Source of the DNA: Tubiluchus corallicola
Lineage: Eukaryota > Priapulida > Priapulimorpha > Priapulimorphida > Tubiluchidae
Length of the DNA stretch: 64,000 nt
Direction: 5' to 3'
NCBI GenBank assembly: GCA_030141605.1
Contig: JAQGDQ010000027.1
Location: 671,812 to 735,811 of the forward strand
Of this stretch, positions 50,251-63,889 are shown piece by piece. The translations under genes and the position numbers were made by a program. Position 1 is the stretch's first letter. Every line of letters begins with the position of its first letter. Under the pieces are notes generated by a model, which was given only the letters and a program-made list of their open reading frames with translations, was not told the origin of the DNA and searched no databases.

Positions 50251-53200
50251 GTGGGCGTAGCATAGACTCGAAAATTTACTGCTTTCATCGTAAGCAGCTA
50301 GTTGTTTTTAATTAAAAACGCAATAAGGCTGCTGAACCCGAAAGAAAACAAAGTTTTTTAGGCTATAACATTTGCAAGATGAAAACTTGTTTCCATGTTG
50401 AAAACAATTTCCACTGCACTAATTATTTTAGATGCCCACGATCAATGACTCTAATTCCCACAGAGAAAAGCGTAAGCAGCAAGCCATTGTCCATAATCCG
50501 TAAGCCATAAGGTGTCTTCCATGTTCCTCAAGGCGTATATCATAATCCGCAGTATACTCCTTACTCTGTGTCAATAGTAATGCATTTTGCCACAATCAGT
50601 TTCAGCAATGCACGTATCTAATTGAAATATTAGTAAAATAATGTGCTTAAAAACTGTTTTTAATGTTTATGTTAGGCCATTCTGTTATGAATTCTTATGG
50701 CATAAATGAATTGTGAACTGTAAACACTACAAACATGCTAATGACTGAACAAGCGATGACTCAACATGCCTTATGGCAAATGAAATTAATGGCCTAATTC
50801 ATTTCGCAATAAGGCGCCTTACGAACCGTTCAAAACGGCCTGTGAGGAGCCTACCGCGGATTATAGCTGACGGTTCACGGTAGGCAAACCACGGTAGACG
50901 GAAGATAGCAAATGTGACAGGAATCATTGTTAAGCATACGTTCATTTTTTATAAAGCGGCTTTTTCTCTTCACGGCTTATTTTACGGTTTATGTCCAGCT
51001 CTATGTGACACGGGTCTAAGTTTTCTTGTTACAGTAATCCTGCGCAAATTTGCGACAGATTCCAAAGCAAACAATAGTGGACATCTCTTAAAATTTTTAA
51101 TGTTAAACCGGTACACAAAACCAGTACAAAAAGTCTTGAACAGGACCTAACTAATTATTGCGGTTTCAGTGGTAATGTAGGTCAAATGTATCTGCGAAGA
51201 AAAGAATCCTGAACTGCTGACAGCTAATGAATACCACAAAAATAGATCAGCCTGGAGAAATAATGGTAATAGGAGCTAGTAGTTCTTCAAATAAAGTGAG
51301 ATTTAATTGCATGAACAAATGCACAAACAACTTATATAGACGAAAACCTGATCTAAATCAAGAGTAGCTGAGTCGAGCTTGTTTACGCGCCCGGACGTCC
51401 GCATCTATATAAAAAGTATGAACTTTTCTGCACTGTCTACTATTGTGGAGAGCACTCACGCTTTTGAAATTTGCTTTCTAGTGCTACAAACTTTTCAAAA
51501 CTAAAAAGAGTAATTTTATTAATATTTGCTAACTCGCACCGCGCCTCATTAACTATGACCGCAAAAAGTCCGCGGTTTACCTTTGATCTAAATCTAACTA
51601 TGAAGAAATATAAAAAGCGAATTGCAGCTGGGTGGTCTTCGATAATAATTCAGTTGTTCAATTTTCTTTGCTTGGCAGCTTGTTCTGGTTATAATATTTC
51701 TTCTACTTTGAATATTGCCATTAATTTGGTCAATAGAGAAGAATGGCCCATTCTTGTGAGTGAGCATTTACAAAATTGTTTGCAGATTGCAATATTGCCC
51801 CGTTATTTACTTCGTCAGTGGAGGATGCACCAAGGATGAGCAGATGAGAGCTAAGGACGGGGTTTGATCAAGATCAGCAACAATTTTTGCGGATCGATGA
51901 GATGCGGAATTATTATTGAAAATAAGGAAGAATGAGGTCCGGATGCGGATAAAAATATTACGCGGATCGGATCTTTGCGGATTACAATTACATAAATCAT
52001 CGAGTTAATCCGCAACTTTGATAAACAATTGCGCGTGCGGGAAGTGCACCCTACTGTTTAGCAAATGAGTCCGTTTTTTTATATAGTCGTGCTGATATTA
52101 CCTAACTATGCAGAAATACTTTGTTTGTTTCGACAACGGAGTAGATTCTGCAAAGCAGCCCAAAGGATTTTCATTATATTATCACATATTACTATGTACG
52201 GTAGGTGCATGTTTTTCAAAATGTAAGTTCTCATTACACAGAATTTGCTGAAAGAATTCACTCCCATTGTCGTAAATAAATATGAATTAAAATATTAGTC
52301 CTGTGAGCAGGATTGCAGATTTGAAATTTGTGGATCGAGAATGAGTCGCGGATTTGAAATAATTAGTTGCGGATAGCAGTTCATCCCTGATATGAACTCG
52401 ATTCTTGTCGGTTTAATGCACTTCGTTGATAGTTAAATAGATTCCGGTCCTTCCACAACTACTGCAAGCAAGTCCTGCCTGCAAGAGCTGAGTGTTTGAT
52501 TCAGGCTGACAAAGTTCTGAACTGTATAACAAAAATCACTGTATATCGCAAATAAAGTAAAACTTAGATAATAGAATTTATTTTTAAATTGCAAAGATCG
52601 ATTTGTTTGATATGTTTGTTCTTACGACTGCCATTACATATGAATCTAAATTTTTATGTTGTTTTATACTATTTATTTAAAACTCGTCGAAGTGAGAAAT
52701 CGGAGATCAAATGCGTTTTGATTGTGCTTGAAAACTTCCAAGACTTTCAGCTAAGTCAATGGCTTCGCAGACGTAGCATGCATAAATCTGTCAAAACTGA
52801 TTAACACTTTGCGACTCATTCTCTCTCTCTATCTCTCTGTCCATCTGACATGAGAATTACAGCTGAGAAAATTCTTGAATTTATACGATAAACCGCGAAT
52901 GTACTTGGTCATAATAGGCGAGAATAGTTGTTGTGAGCAGAGCAGTTTTTTTACTGTATTAATAATTTGCTTAATTAATGTGTAAAATTGCTGTGTTCAC
53001 AGCATTGTACAGCGTCAAAACATAAAAAATGAAAAGAAATAATAGAGAGACAGAAATAAAAACATGCATTTTTAGCATAAGCTAAATAAAGAACATGTTT
53101 TTAGTTTCGCTTTAAAAGTGCCAATATTAGTGGTACATTTAATAGAAACATTACGGGGCGGTTAGCACGGAGATTATGCTTAATGATAACAATATACAGA

Positions 53201-53554
53201 CACAATAAACAAAAAATACCACAATAAAACAATAATACGGCCCTTCGGTCAAATATTGTGGACTATCCGACATCAATTATCAATTATTACTTTTATCAAT
53301 TATCGGATTTATCAATTAAAGATTTATCGATGTGTGTAATTAATACACATAGTATTTTGTGTGTTTGTGTGTATATAGTAATTTACTTTTTAGTGTGATA
53401 TATGGCAGTGTTGAAATAAAAGGAAAACACAAAGACAAAGACAAGATATATTTACAGTCGCTCGTTTAACAGACAAGCACTAACTGTTGCTTACACTTGC
53501 AATTATACAGGTAAGGACACACATGCAACCAACAAGTAACATGTAGGACATATG

Positions 53555-53638
53555 TCTTGGGGTTTCCAACCACTGGACTCGAATTCAGGACTGCGTGGTT
53601 GCAGCCTATAATCGAGACCACTTAGCCACACAGGACTA
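53555..53638 (-). mobile_element. tRNA-like SINE head, minus strand
   Basis: On the minus strand: GTGTGGCTAAGTGGTCTCGA (A box) and, about 35 bases on, GAATTCGAGTCCAGTGGTTG (B box). This is a Leu/Ser-type tRNA pattern with poor arm pairing, so a SINE or tRNA pseudogene is likely. Confidence 0.55.
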
Positions 53639-54714
53639 AAAAAGAGAAATGATTTGTACTGAAGCGAATTCTTGTCTCCAAATGTCGTGTATTCTGTATT
53701 GTGGGATTTTTATTAATCATGGGATGGTTATTCCATATCTTGGAGTCTCAAATGCAAAAGCAATGTTATACTACAGCAAAGGAATGGCAAAGGTTACTGC
53801 TTCTGAGAAAGGGTTTTTTGTCATAGTAGCATGCAGTGAAAATTAACCACACGCAAACAGCCGTACAGTTCTATTTTGCATTTAACGCACCATTTTCTAA
53901 ACCAAAAAATCTCAAAATCAAGTAACGAGGTACACGTTCCTGATTTTTATCTTTTTAAAGCAACATGTAAAATTCATAATTCAAGGGGAAAATACACGTC
54001 TGTGGAGCAACCCTCACTTCTATGATTGCTATTTAAAATGAGTGGCCCTCATATACAAATTATATCAAGATAATAAACCGCATATTCGTCTTAGTACTTG
54101 TGTATAGTTAGCCGAAAAGTACTTTTTCTTCTTAATATTCTCCCTGATTTTAACCTCCATTTAAATACATTCAAAGCAATTATACAAATTATACAAAACC
54201 AACTGTCATTGACTTAATAGGATTAGTTAAGCTTACACTAAACAAACTCTGTTCATCATAGCCACTGGCTTCCAGCAGCGACTAGCTGGGTAAGTCAACA
54301 CACAAGCCGTGGCACTCAGGATTAGAGAATATGGCTTCTGAGCCAGCAGTGTTCGCCTGAGCAGTGTGTATGTGTGTGTGTGTGTGTGTGAAACCTCAGC
54401 ATCTATTTACAAACGGCAGCCAGTTCTCGAGTTGCAGGAATAGACCAGTAACCGCCTCTGTGAGTGAAACGTTGAATTTATGCGTTAAATAATTTGTAAC
54501 TCTTCTTGTTTTGACTGTTAGTTGCTAACACAGAGATATCCAGTTGCAAACGTTTCGAGATCTAAAGAATTTCAGTCGACTGAAAGGTAGATGTGCTACA
54601 TCGTGCCGCAATAATGCACGCTTTTGAGAAGGAGTAGGTAAAACTGTGATTCCCGATGAAAAGTGCGAATCATTGCTCTTTTGGGTTTGCATTCCTAAAT
54701 TGTTTTCTTCCTAG

Positions 54715-54791
54715 AATGTTTGCAAAAGCTCGACAAGGATAATGCACGAAAAGAAAACTAAACGACTCAAGTGCTCGGGCAGTCTCCACTA
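54715..54791 (+). other. Weak exon-like segment, + strand
   Basis: It lies between a good acceptor (TTTTCTTCCTAG) and a strong donor (GTAAGT). One frame is open for all 77 bases, but the peptide is basic and unrecognised. It does not join in frame to 50144-50250. A non-coding exon or chance is equally possible. Confidence 0.2.
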
Positions 54792-57096
54792 GTAAGTACA
54801 TCTCAGCATTAAAGCGTGTTTTCGTTTTAATTTCAGATAAACCGTTTCTTTTCCAGCTTCTTTTGGTGATGTTTAGGTATTGGTATGCATTGACGAAAGC
54901 TTAGAGAAAATAGGGAAGACACTGAACAGCTGCTGCGGCACATGATTGATGGACCCGTCTTCCCAAAGGTTCTTTGAAATTCGTGTTCGGCACATGATAC
55001 AGTTCAAGTTTAGAAATGGGATCACAGCGAACGCATCTGTAAAAACAAGCCCGTTTATTTAATTAACATACCTCACAACATAAAAAGAAGCGATCTTCCA
55101 TCATTAGAAAGCCTTAGAAAGGTGAGATTGTACACCAGTTGCATATGTCAATAAAAACTGCACTGATGCATACTTTTTGCACCATTACATAGGCTTCTCT
55201 GATACAAACTATGCACAGTCTTCTACGCATTATTATTATACTTTTTGTTTCAGGCAAAAATGTCCCACATGCAAATATTTACATAATTACAGATACAACT
55301 AAGATTGGTTGATTAAAAAGTAAAACCCACATTAGTTGAATAAAAGTTTTAGCAGACAACAGCACAGGTTATGTAAGACTTTCATACGGGATATCGTGCA
55401 TAACAATCATTTTCTGTTTCACTATTCCGGTTTCATTTTAGAATGACAGAACACCTTTGCATGGTATACCATTGCAAAGTGTTTACAGCGTCTACGCTGC
55501 CATTTATTAAGTTTTGATGGATTTCAGCAGTTTATGTACTTTTTTCGGCACTGCCCTGCACGTTTTTTCAGCCTCTGCACGTTTTAGTTCGCCATTGTAT
55601 TAGTACAGAAGTAGGATGTACATGAGATTTTTCAGCACACCAGATGCATCACTTAAACGGGTGAATCAACCTAGACCAGACTGAAGTTCTGGTCTTCGTG
55701 CTACTTTACAAATGCCCCACCATTATGGTTGAAGAAAAGGGAATTTTAAAGTATTTCAGAAGGAACTAACCACACAAAGTTATATTACTGAGCATTATGA
55801 TTTCCTGTTTGAAAGACGTGTATAATTGGAAATAAAATTCTTCATAATTTAAAATATTCGCTCCACCTGGTGAAACGGCACTGCATCGCTATCCCAGTGT
55901 GAACAACTGATTCACCAAAAATACATCTTATTCACAATATACAGTAATTTAAACTTTTGTTCGGTTAGTGAACATGTGCTACGAATACTTTGATTATTTT
56001 TTCAAATTTTACTCAAAGTTATCTAAAGTTGTTTCAAAAGACTTACCGGAATTTAAATTTTATTATACTATGAAACTGCTAACGTAAGTCCTGTATGCAA
56101 CAAGGCAGCATGTAAGTGATAAATAATTTCTAAAAGATTTTTTCAAGTTTTATTTATGGAGAGTGTTTCTTAAATTTTATTTATGAATAACGTAAGTGAT
56201 ATAAAATTTCTAGTAGTTTTTTTAAAGTTTTATTTATGAAGAGTATTGCTATGCTTTGCCTCTGTTTTGTGAAATTATGGAAAATAGGCGTAGCCAAGTG
56301 CTAATATGAGTGGTACTAAGTTCTTTCGTTAAGAAACTCTCCGTGTACACATTACAGTGAACCCTCCATGTACACATATACTAGGCCTGTACAACTTGTA
56401 TATTTACTTTTACTTTGAGCTTCGACACCAATAACGGCTATTTCTAAACCTCTGGTAGACTAACTACTTGACGAAAGAGATATCTTGAGAAAATAAGGTC
56501 ACGCGGTTTTTCGGTCTTGGGTCATTTGTTACCGGCGCGTTAACAGGTGAACGAATGTAACAGCCTGTTCAGAAAATTATCTCATGTTATCAATAGGTTA
56601 ACAAGTTGAATTCATTTCCGTAATCTGAAGCTGGTATGTTTAGCTGTGGCTGGCATAACTGTATCAGCCTTCAGCGCATAGAAAGAAGCCCCCCGATGCT
56701 GAAGCCATATGGTGTCGACTGACTAGGAAACATTGGTACAAAATTGCACTGTTATCGAATCACCAGCTTAAAATACCTTTACTGAGTACACTGCTAATGA
56801 AAGTTTTTCTTAACGTAAATAGTGAAAATGTTTTTCATAGAACTACAGCTCGTTTTATAGCTTTACGACTTCCAAAGTTAGGTTTTAAGACAGTTATTTA
56901 TAACCAGTAGAGCTATTAAAAGTAACGAAATACTAATTGTTGATGTATGCCTTTAATAATAAAACTTACTATTTCTGGCAAAATTTTACCGAAAATGTTA
57001 ATAGAAATAAAGGACGTCTGCATAAGCAACATAGAGTACTAAGCAACTAAGAGTAGCACTGTAAAATATTTCCAAGATATTTCCAAGCATTTCCAT

Positions 57097-57771
57097 GGCG
57101 CATTTTACAGTGAGGGCGCGCGGCAAAATTCCCCGTGCAGTTCCTCGCGAGGAATTCTGCCGCCAGCTAGAACCTATGCGTCCTCCTCGTGAGGAATTTT
57201 GGCGCATGGTAGAAATACTGTATGTTCCATTTTCGTTAGGAATCGTCACAGAATTCAGTCTTAAGTTTAACTAATCAGTTACTTCTTTCTTATTTAACGA
57301 ACAACAGTTAGTACATTTCAGCAGCACAAAACTCCAAGATTTAATCTCTATTTTAACAGACTGACGATTTTGTGTTTTATTAATGCAACATCGATGGCTA
57401 CATTCGTGAAAAAAATAGCGCACGCATATATTCATTTTAAATATGTATAATTTCAGATTTTGAGGTGGTTTGTAGAACTTTAGTAAAAAACAAACAGGTC
57501 TGGCATTGCATTGATTAATATTATTAATTGTACTTTGTATATGAGAAATACGGCAAGTATAGCTTAATTTAGACATGATTATGCGCTATAAAACTCGCAA
57601 AGTAACTGCAGCTAACTGGACGCGAGGAAAAAACGTGTGATTTCACTCTGACATGAACGTTCTTGCTGTATCGGATTTCGAGAAAAATTCGAAATTTTCA
57701 GAAAATTTTCTGATTTTCTGACAGCAATTCCGTGCGTCATTTTTCCTTGCGTCCTCACTGTAAAATGGGCC
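57097..57771. mobile_element. TIR element of about 675 bp
   Basis: The left end GGCGCATTTTACAGTGAGGG, then CGC, and the reverse complement of the right end GGCCCATTTTACAGTGAGGA, then CGC, are about 87% alike. Inside, two similar segments carry CGCGAGGAATTCTGCCG and CGTGAGGAATTTTGGCG. There is no transposase frame, so it is non-autonomous. A flanking target duplication is not clear. Confidence 0.65.
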
Positions 57772-57878
57772 TAAGGCTATCTATAACAAGCAAAGGGTAG
57801 GCAATGCAGAGCGTGAGCGGCGGTAAGTGAAACGGATTACCCGTCACTTTAAACTTCCATTAAATGCTTATATTTTAG

Positions 57879-58018
57879 GATCCCAAGGGCACATGTGCAC
57901 GCTGCTAAAGATTCAGATTAATTCCCGGCCGTATTCAGATGACGTTAAGAAACGTCGTAAAAGCTCATGCACCGCATGCGATTCTCTTGCGGACGAAGAA
58001 ACGGTTGCGACAAAATGA
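57879..58018 (+). other. Weak terminal-exon-like segment, + strand
   Basis: After an ATATTTTAG acceptor, 140 bases stay open to a TGA. The peptide (NSRPYSDDVKKRRKSSCTAC and onward) is hydrophilic and basic, with a nuclear-signal-like KKRRK, but matches nothing I know. Confidence 0.2.
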
Positions 58019-60983
58019 AAAATCCAGCTTCTTGTACAATAGCAGTGCAAATAGAAACTTCTTCGCACTTTAGTAACTCAGTGACTGAGAATAGAAACTT
58101 AAATGGTATGAATTAATTTGCCTTTTCTCGGCGTATTACATCGTTGATTTATGCGTGTGGCTACAGGGTTTTAAAACTGATCATTATCGGTTCTAGAGCA
58201 TGCTCATATGGCGGGATTCTACAGCGTGCATGACAGTGGATATAGTAAGCTCTAGGTCAAGGGTCCTTTTTTGTTAAGTGTGTCCATCTTTGACCGACGT
58301 AGTTAACAAACGTTTGACCCCTATCCCATTAACCTGATACAGAACATAAAAAGGCAATTCACTACTCTGATTAAGTCAATCACCTCACGCGCTTTGGTTA
58401 ACCAGACTCACCAAAATTTCAGTTACTAAAGTTAGTCGAATTTTCATCAAATGTGATTCGGCAACGACTCATATAGTCGCAAAAGTTTTTATTGACATAT
58501 TTTCCGGAGAGTACCATCCATACGTCAAAGTATGAGTTTTGGGACAATATTTCTTCAACGACATATACAGTTGTGGGTTTGTTCCTCCACTACTGAAAAA
58601 CCCTTCTGAAAGTGTTCTTTAAAAACCTTTTATGTGGGATTTTATATAAAAGGATTAGTTTTTCGCGAAGAAAATCCTTCAGACATATCAGCTAATATTG
58701 TGCAATGGCTTAAGATAAGATAACATAAGTTAAGATAAACATTAATTTTACGTCGAGTTTAAAAACACATAACTACAAGCTGCAAAAGCTGGTGTCACCG
58801 ATGAATAAATAAGATTATTCAGCTACGGTTAAAAACTAATTTAATTAAATACTGTACAATTAAGAAGAGACTGCCAGTTTCTTGATTTGCCTAAATTTCC
58901 TGCAACGTTTCGTTTTGCCAAGTTTGCAATTTTAAAGACTAAAAATCATTTGAGCAAGTGCAAACAAATACAATCAAATTAGTTACACTATTCAGTCTCT
59001 GAAAAAAGATGAAAATCCGGAGTTTAAACAACTTATGATGTGCAAATGCAATTTCAAAAATTTATTTTAATGAAATTTCTTTCATTTATATAGCAGTACC
59101 TTTAAAAACAAATAGTAATTATAATCCATTTTCTACCTTTAAAAATATAAGCTAAAGCCTACACCATTATTACAGATTCTGGCACTGATGATACCAAGCG
59201 GCAAAAATTTTTGTTAGCATGAAGAGCAAATATGATTATTCTTAAAGCTCTAGAGAAATTAAAATTTTTACTTTTCAAACCTATTGTACTTCTATCTATG
59301 GAATATCCATATAGAGAAATTTCTTTCCCTATAACTACAGGAATCTTAAAATTACTTACAATAAGTGGCTTACAAAACTATTCTCACCTCAGTATTTTTG
59401 CAGTACTAGACAAATGTGTTTAGATTACGACACCCTTATTTTGATGTTATAGTTAACGCTCAGCTTACTCTCTATTTGTTAGGCTACAAAATTCACAAAA
59501 CTTCTTTGTGGAATGTGTTTTGAACTCAGACATCTATTTTCAGTTTGAAATATATAGACGCATTTGAAAAGAACTAGACGTTTAACATTCGTTTAGGCGT
59601 TTAGCTATAGGCAACTGAAATTAGATCGCAAGTTTAAAATGAAGGTAAAAACGATAGACGTCTCTTGAATGAATTCTTTTATATCTGTAATTGTAATATT
59701 TTTATTATTTCTTAACAATTATAGTTTTAAGTGTTTTTGTAAGTATAATTGTAAATGTACTTGAGTGTGTATGATTGTGTGTGTACTTTTATGTAATTAA
59801 TGACCTAGCTGTCAAAATAAGTGAATAAATAAATAATGTAAACTATGTAGCACGAATGTACTGAACTTCGAATAATTACAGAACAGCACGTACATCGTTC
59901 TCCGTTCGGTGAAACAACGAGCTTTAAGCTTTACAAAAGTAACAAAGTGGTAGAGTGATGTTTTTCTCTTCTTTATTAGTAAAGGAGATGAAAAACAGTC
60001 CTTATACCACTTTATTGTTTTTAGAAAAGCTAAAAGCTCATTGTCCGATAACTCATTAGGCCATTTTAGCAAACTAGATGTAAAACTTAAGCCTACACAT
60101 TTTATAATGCTTATTATACAAGCGTTGATTTAAAATTTTACACGACTTATTTTGAGTATAGAATGTGGCTGCAAAATTATATCGTTGATTGCCATGTTGC
60201 AACTGAAAATTCAGAAATCCATCGGGCATTTCTAAAGGAAACAGCAAACAAGACTTTGCAACAGAGCTCCCGCGGGGGCTTAAACTAGCGACACATCTAT
60301 TGCGTTAAGAGCAGTTTGTGCAAAATTAATCACATGAACATTAATTATTTCTGCCCACAACCGCGCCGTGAAGCTAAAATTGAAAACTTTACAAGAAAAA
60401 TGGCCTGTAAATCAAAGAACACAGTCTGTAAACCAAAAATGTGTGGATACAGATCATACGTGAGAAGACAGAAGCAAAAACCTATGTAGCAACCCACTTG
60501 CAAATTGACAGCTTCAGTGTCGCTATTTATATGCTTATTTTGATCTTAAAATTCCTAATTCATTAAGATCCTATCCACAAATGATGATTTAGTGCATCCC
60601 TGACACAAGAGAAATCGTTGGCGGGAGTAGTGTTTCCACTATTATTTCTACTAAACATATAAATAGTGGATGAACTTTTCTGCGATAAAAAATTAATGAC
60701 TCGCACTTGTGCGTGGATTTTGCCCTATTTTAATACGACAAGATCTTAGCGCCGACTGAATAACCAAAGTGCACTGGGGGATCTGAATAATTCCTAGCCA
60801 TGTAAAGTCGATTTGTACATCAATATCGATCAACATGTTCCTAATTCCTGCAAGGGGGAAAAACAAACATGAGCTCTCATGGGACAACCTTCTTGTATGC
60901 CACGAAAGAATTTCAGAGCCTACATTCAGTTTGGTAAGGACCGTTAGTGCAATTATCAACTCTAGTTGTATAGCGACTAATAT

Positions 60984-61314
60984 ACAGGGTGCCCTGGAAA
61001 TCGGGAATCATTTTATGCTGCGTTGACATGTATAGAGCGCTTGAGAGTCAGAATTAGTGCTTAAATGCTTGAGAGATACAAGATATAGATAATGACGATG
61101 AGGAAAAATCGTGCTGGAGTGACGGATTCAGGAGCCAACACCTTCCAGCAACCTAAAGCGAGTAGAGAAGAGAAACGAAGAGGATCTGCGCATGTCTGGG
61201 GTGATTGGAGACGAATTTAACAGTTCTGGAGCTTCGACTGAACCTGTGTGTTGGAAAAGACCATGGTTATTTTGAGCATTTTGAATATGATTCCAGACAT
61301 TTGGGATACCCTGA
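60984..61314. mobile_element. 330-bp TIR element with CAGGGT ends
   Basis: The left end CAGGGTGCCCTGGAAATCGG, then GAATCATTTT, and the inverse of the right end CAGGGTATCCCAAATGTCTG, then GAATCATATT, form imperfect TIRs. The length and outer motif are like those of the element at 26207-26533. A mariner-type non-autonomous element is a guess. Confidence 0.5.
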
Positions 61315-61323
61315 AAAACTATG

Positions 61324-61324
<1 letters not shown>

Positions 61325-61366
<42 letters not shown>
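61325..61366. repeat. (TA)n microsatellite
   Basis: About 40 bases of TA, just outside the TIR element at 60984-61314. Confidence 0.93.
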
Positions 61367-61368
<2 letters not shown>

Positions 61369-62189
61369 TTCACTGTTTCCTGGAACAACTTAATGAAAAA
61401 CTGTTATAGTCAAACAAAACAATCAGAAGGATTATATCAACATGTCTGCTAAGATAAAGTTGGAGAACACAGATATTTCAGAAATTTCTGTTGTTAATTT
61501 GTGTGGAACATTCCGCATAGAAAGCGGCACGAGAGAATGTCGAAATATCTGCGCGATTTTAACTTTACTTTAACTTTGATATATATGTTCAGATACATCC
61601 TTCTAACGCATTTGTTCTGAACTTAAAATATCTAAGGCATGAATCTGCATCGTCAAAATGAAGAAGACGTAACAATCATGAAAACCCTGAAAAAGTTGTT
61701 TAGTCTGTTGACCGCACAGCTATTTCATCACTATTTCAAGGACGTTCAGCAACTATTACGCCAACTACAAAATGCTGAAAAATGGCGTACGCACACAAGA
61801 TAAAATTTAATACAGGTGCCCATAAGAATGATTGTGGCTAACAATTCGGAAAAAATATTTGCAAATTTCAATTTCTGTTAAATGCGCCTAAATTCTGAAT
61901 GCGTAGAATGCTAAACGTGTTGAGCGCATGCAGAAGTTGGTGAACTCTCCCCGTGGTATGTTTATTGTTGTTGTTAAATAGACCGCCCTTTACCGCAACA
62001 TTCTGCTAACATGTTTAGAGGAAACGTTAGTAAAACGAGCAGCTGAGTTCAAAATCATCTGATCTGCAAGTTACTTTTAGTTCCTCTCTTGTGTGACCCA
62101 CTCGGGAAACTAAATCAAAGCTTACAGGTTTCATATGTATAAAGAAATTGCACAAACATATGCGTCTAGGAGCCAATTACCCTGTAATG

Positions 62190-62191
62190 AA

Positions 62192-62259
<68 letters not shown>

Positions 62260-62262
62260 ATG
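62190..62262. repeat. (TA)n and (GTAT)n microsatellite
   Basis: Two TA runs split by CATATA, then a short GTAT run. Confidence 0.93.
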
Positions 62263-62279
62263 TAATTTGGTGTGCATCT

Positions 62280-62420
62280 TAGATTAGATTAGATTAGGTT
62301 AGATTAGTTTATTTTCAGCATAAAAGCCGTACAAAAACATAAAAATGTTGCATCACACTACAATAAAATAATAAAATACAAGTTGCAATAAATATCTACT
62401 ATATATTATGCATTCAGTAA
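62280..62420 (-). mobile_element. Possible LINE 3' end with pentanucleotide tail, minus strand
   Basis: The plus strand shows AGATT repeats (about 62280-62308), then TTTATTTTCAGCATAAAAGC. On the minus strand this reads as a 3' UTR ending in AATAAA followed by a short tandem tail, as in CR1- or I-type LINEs. No coding part is seen. Confidence 0.35.
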
Positions 62421-62514
62421 AAAAAGCATTCGCAGGATTCATTCACGAAGCATTCGCATCTGTAAGTAGTAACGTTAGCTTGAAACCACGGTTGTTGAGA
62501 TTGGAATTAAGAGA

Positions 62515-62640
62515 CATTTAGGTGCATGCGTTATGCGTTATGCACCTGCGGAATAGCTGCGTATAAAAAACCTCAATAGAAAATAGCTGCAGAAAAAAAT
62601 AACGCATAAAGTAGCGTTCATGTAGCATCCGGATAAGTAT
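62515..62640. mobile_element. Family A MITE-like element, copy 3 (partial)
   Basis: Carries CACCTGCGGAATAGCTGCGT, then ATAAAAAACCTCAATAGAAA and AGCTGCAGAAAAA, as in copies 1 and 2. It is truncated before the central GAAAACAATATAAA core. Confidence 0.65.
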
Positions 62641-63240
62641 GTTGATGCGTTTCCAACCAGGGCCTATTTCGGGGGGGGGGGGGGAAGTGGGGATACTTCC
62701 CCGGGGCCTCACCTCTAGGGGGGCCTCGCGCCAAGGTAACATTTTTTTGCTTTATGCGAACATACTGCCTCCTCTCTCCCTCTCTTGCCGCACGCGCGCC
62801 GTTTGCAAGTATTGACAAGTATTAAGGACTGGTCTTGAGAATAAAGCAGTTTTTTTCAATTGTTCTTTCCTTTAACAACTGTATAACTCCATATTTTCTC
62901 TTCGAAAATGCTTCTCCGGCGTTTTAGCAGTTCAAAAATGTTCTGGGCGCCAACCATGGTGGCGCCACACGCCCCACTTCCCCGGGCCTCGCTTAGGCTG
63001 AAATAGGCCCTGTTTCCAACTGAGGAGCAGCCTGCGAAAAAAATCAGTAGGAGTAGCCGCAGAAAAAGAACATACGCAGGTTGCGTAAACGGAGCGTTCA
63101 AGACAATATAAACCGATTTTATCTATCCCGTAACGCCAAAACGCATCCTCATCCGGAAAATGTTTAAACGCAACTTTGCAAAAGTCTGATAAACGGGTAA
63201 ATTGAAAACAATATAAACCGCATAACGGATAATATTGTTC
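62641..63240. mobile_element. Family A MITE-like element, copy 4, split by a hAT-like insertion
   Basis: The parts at 62641-62657 and 63021-63240 belong together once the insert at 62658-63012 and one target copy are removed. The right part has AGTAGCCGCAGAAAAAGAAC and ACAATATAAACCGATTTTAT, shared with copy 2; a second core (GAAAACAATATAAACC) lies near 63204. Confidence 0.55.
62658..63012. mobile_element. hAT-like non-autonomous element, 355 bp, with 8-bp target duplication
   Basis: It begins CAGGGCCTATTTC and ends GAAATAGGCCCTG, perfect 13-base TIRs. It is flanked by TTTCCAAC at 62650-62657 and 63013-63020, a perfect 8-bp duplication. CAGGG-type ends with an 8-bp duplication define the hAT superfamily. 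The interior is GC-rich with a run of 14 G; no transposase frame. Intact ends suggest a young insertion. Confidence 0.85.
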
Positions 63241-63889
63241 CGCCGTCGGGTTCTCGCCGCCAGGGTCTTATGAACCAATACCTTGGACTTTTTGAACCAG
63301 TGCTGTTGGTGGGCGAGAGGCCTCGGTTCAAAATCGACATCCTGAAACAGAACTAACAAAGCAAACAACTCTGAGACATTCATCAACTTAAAAAGAGCGG
63401 TGTAAGGCCCGAGCAAAAATACTTACCTATTAGCTTTGTAAAAACTAGATTGTTACTGTTAAATAAAGTTCTCTACTCACGACCGAAACATACAGTTGGC
63501 TAAACATGAAAAACACAGAAAACTAATCTACCCTCGAGGGCCTCCCTCACATTACGCTGAAACAGTTGGAAGACAAGTCCTGAGAGGACGGGTGCAGTCT
63601 TGTCCTGTTTAGCGTTACAAACACCAGCAACCACCGGACTCAAAGAAACAGGATACGGCACTCGTATTTATAGACTTGCAGGTGAAAACAGGTGAGTATC
63701 GGATCTAGAGCCAATCGTAACGCGGGGTTTGTGAATTCCATTCAAGTAAGACTAGTGCATTTAAAATTATAAGGGTGTTTTACTTTAACACGACTCGAAA
63801 TAACATACAGGCCGCATATCTGTGTCCTTGAGTGAGTGAAAAAGTTTGAACGCAAAACAGAGCGAAGCTCAGCCCAGCAAAAATATAAT

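Noticed and set aside
51471-51839. 122-residue frame downstream of the RFX gene
   Set aside because: The peptide is plausible but shows no motif that I recognise and no supporting splice or promoter signals; kept out for lack of evidence.
63123-63416. 97-residue minus-strand frame near the window end
   Set aside because: Half of it lies in a family A mobile element; the rest has no recognised similarity. A GTAAGT donor on the minus strand near 63420 is suggestive but not enough.
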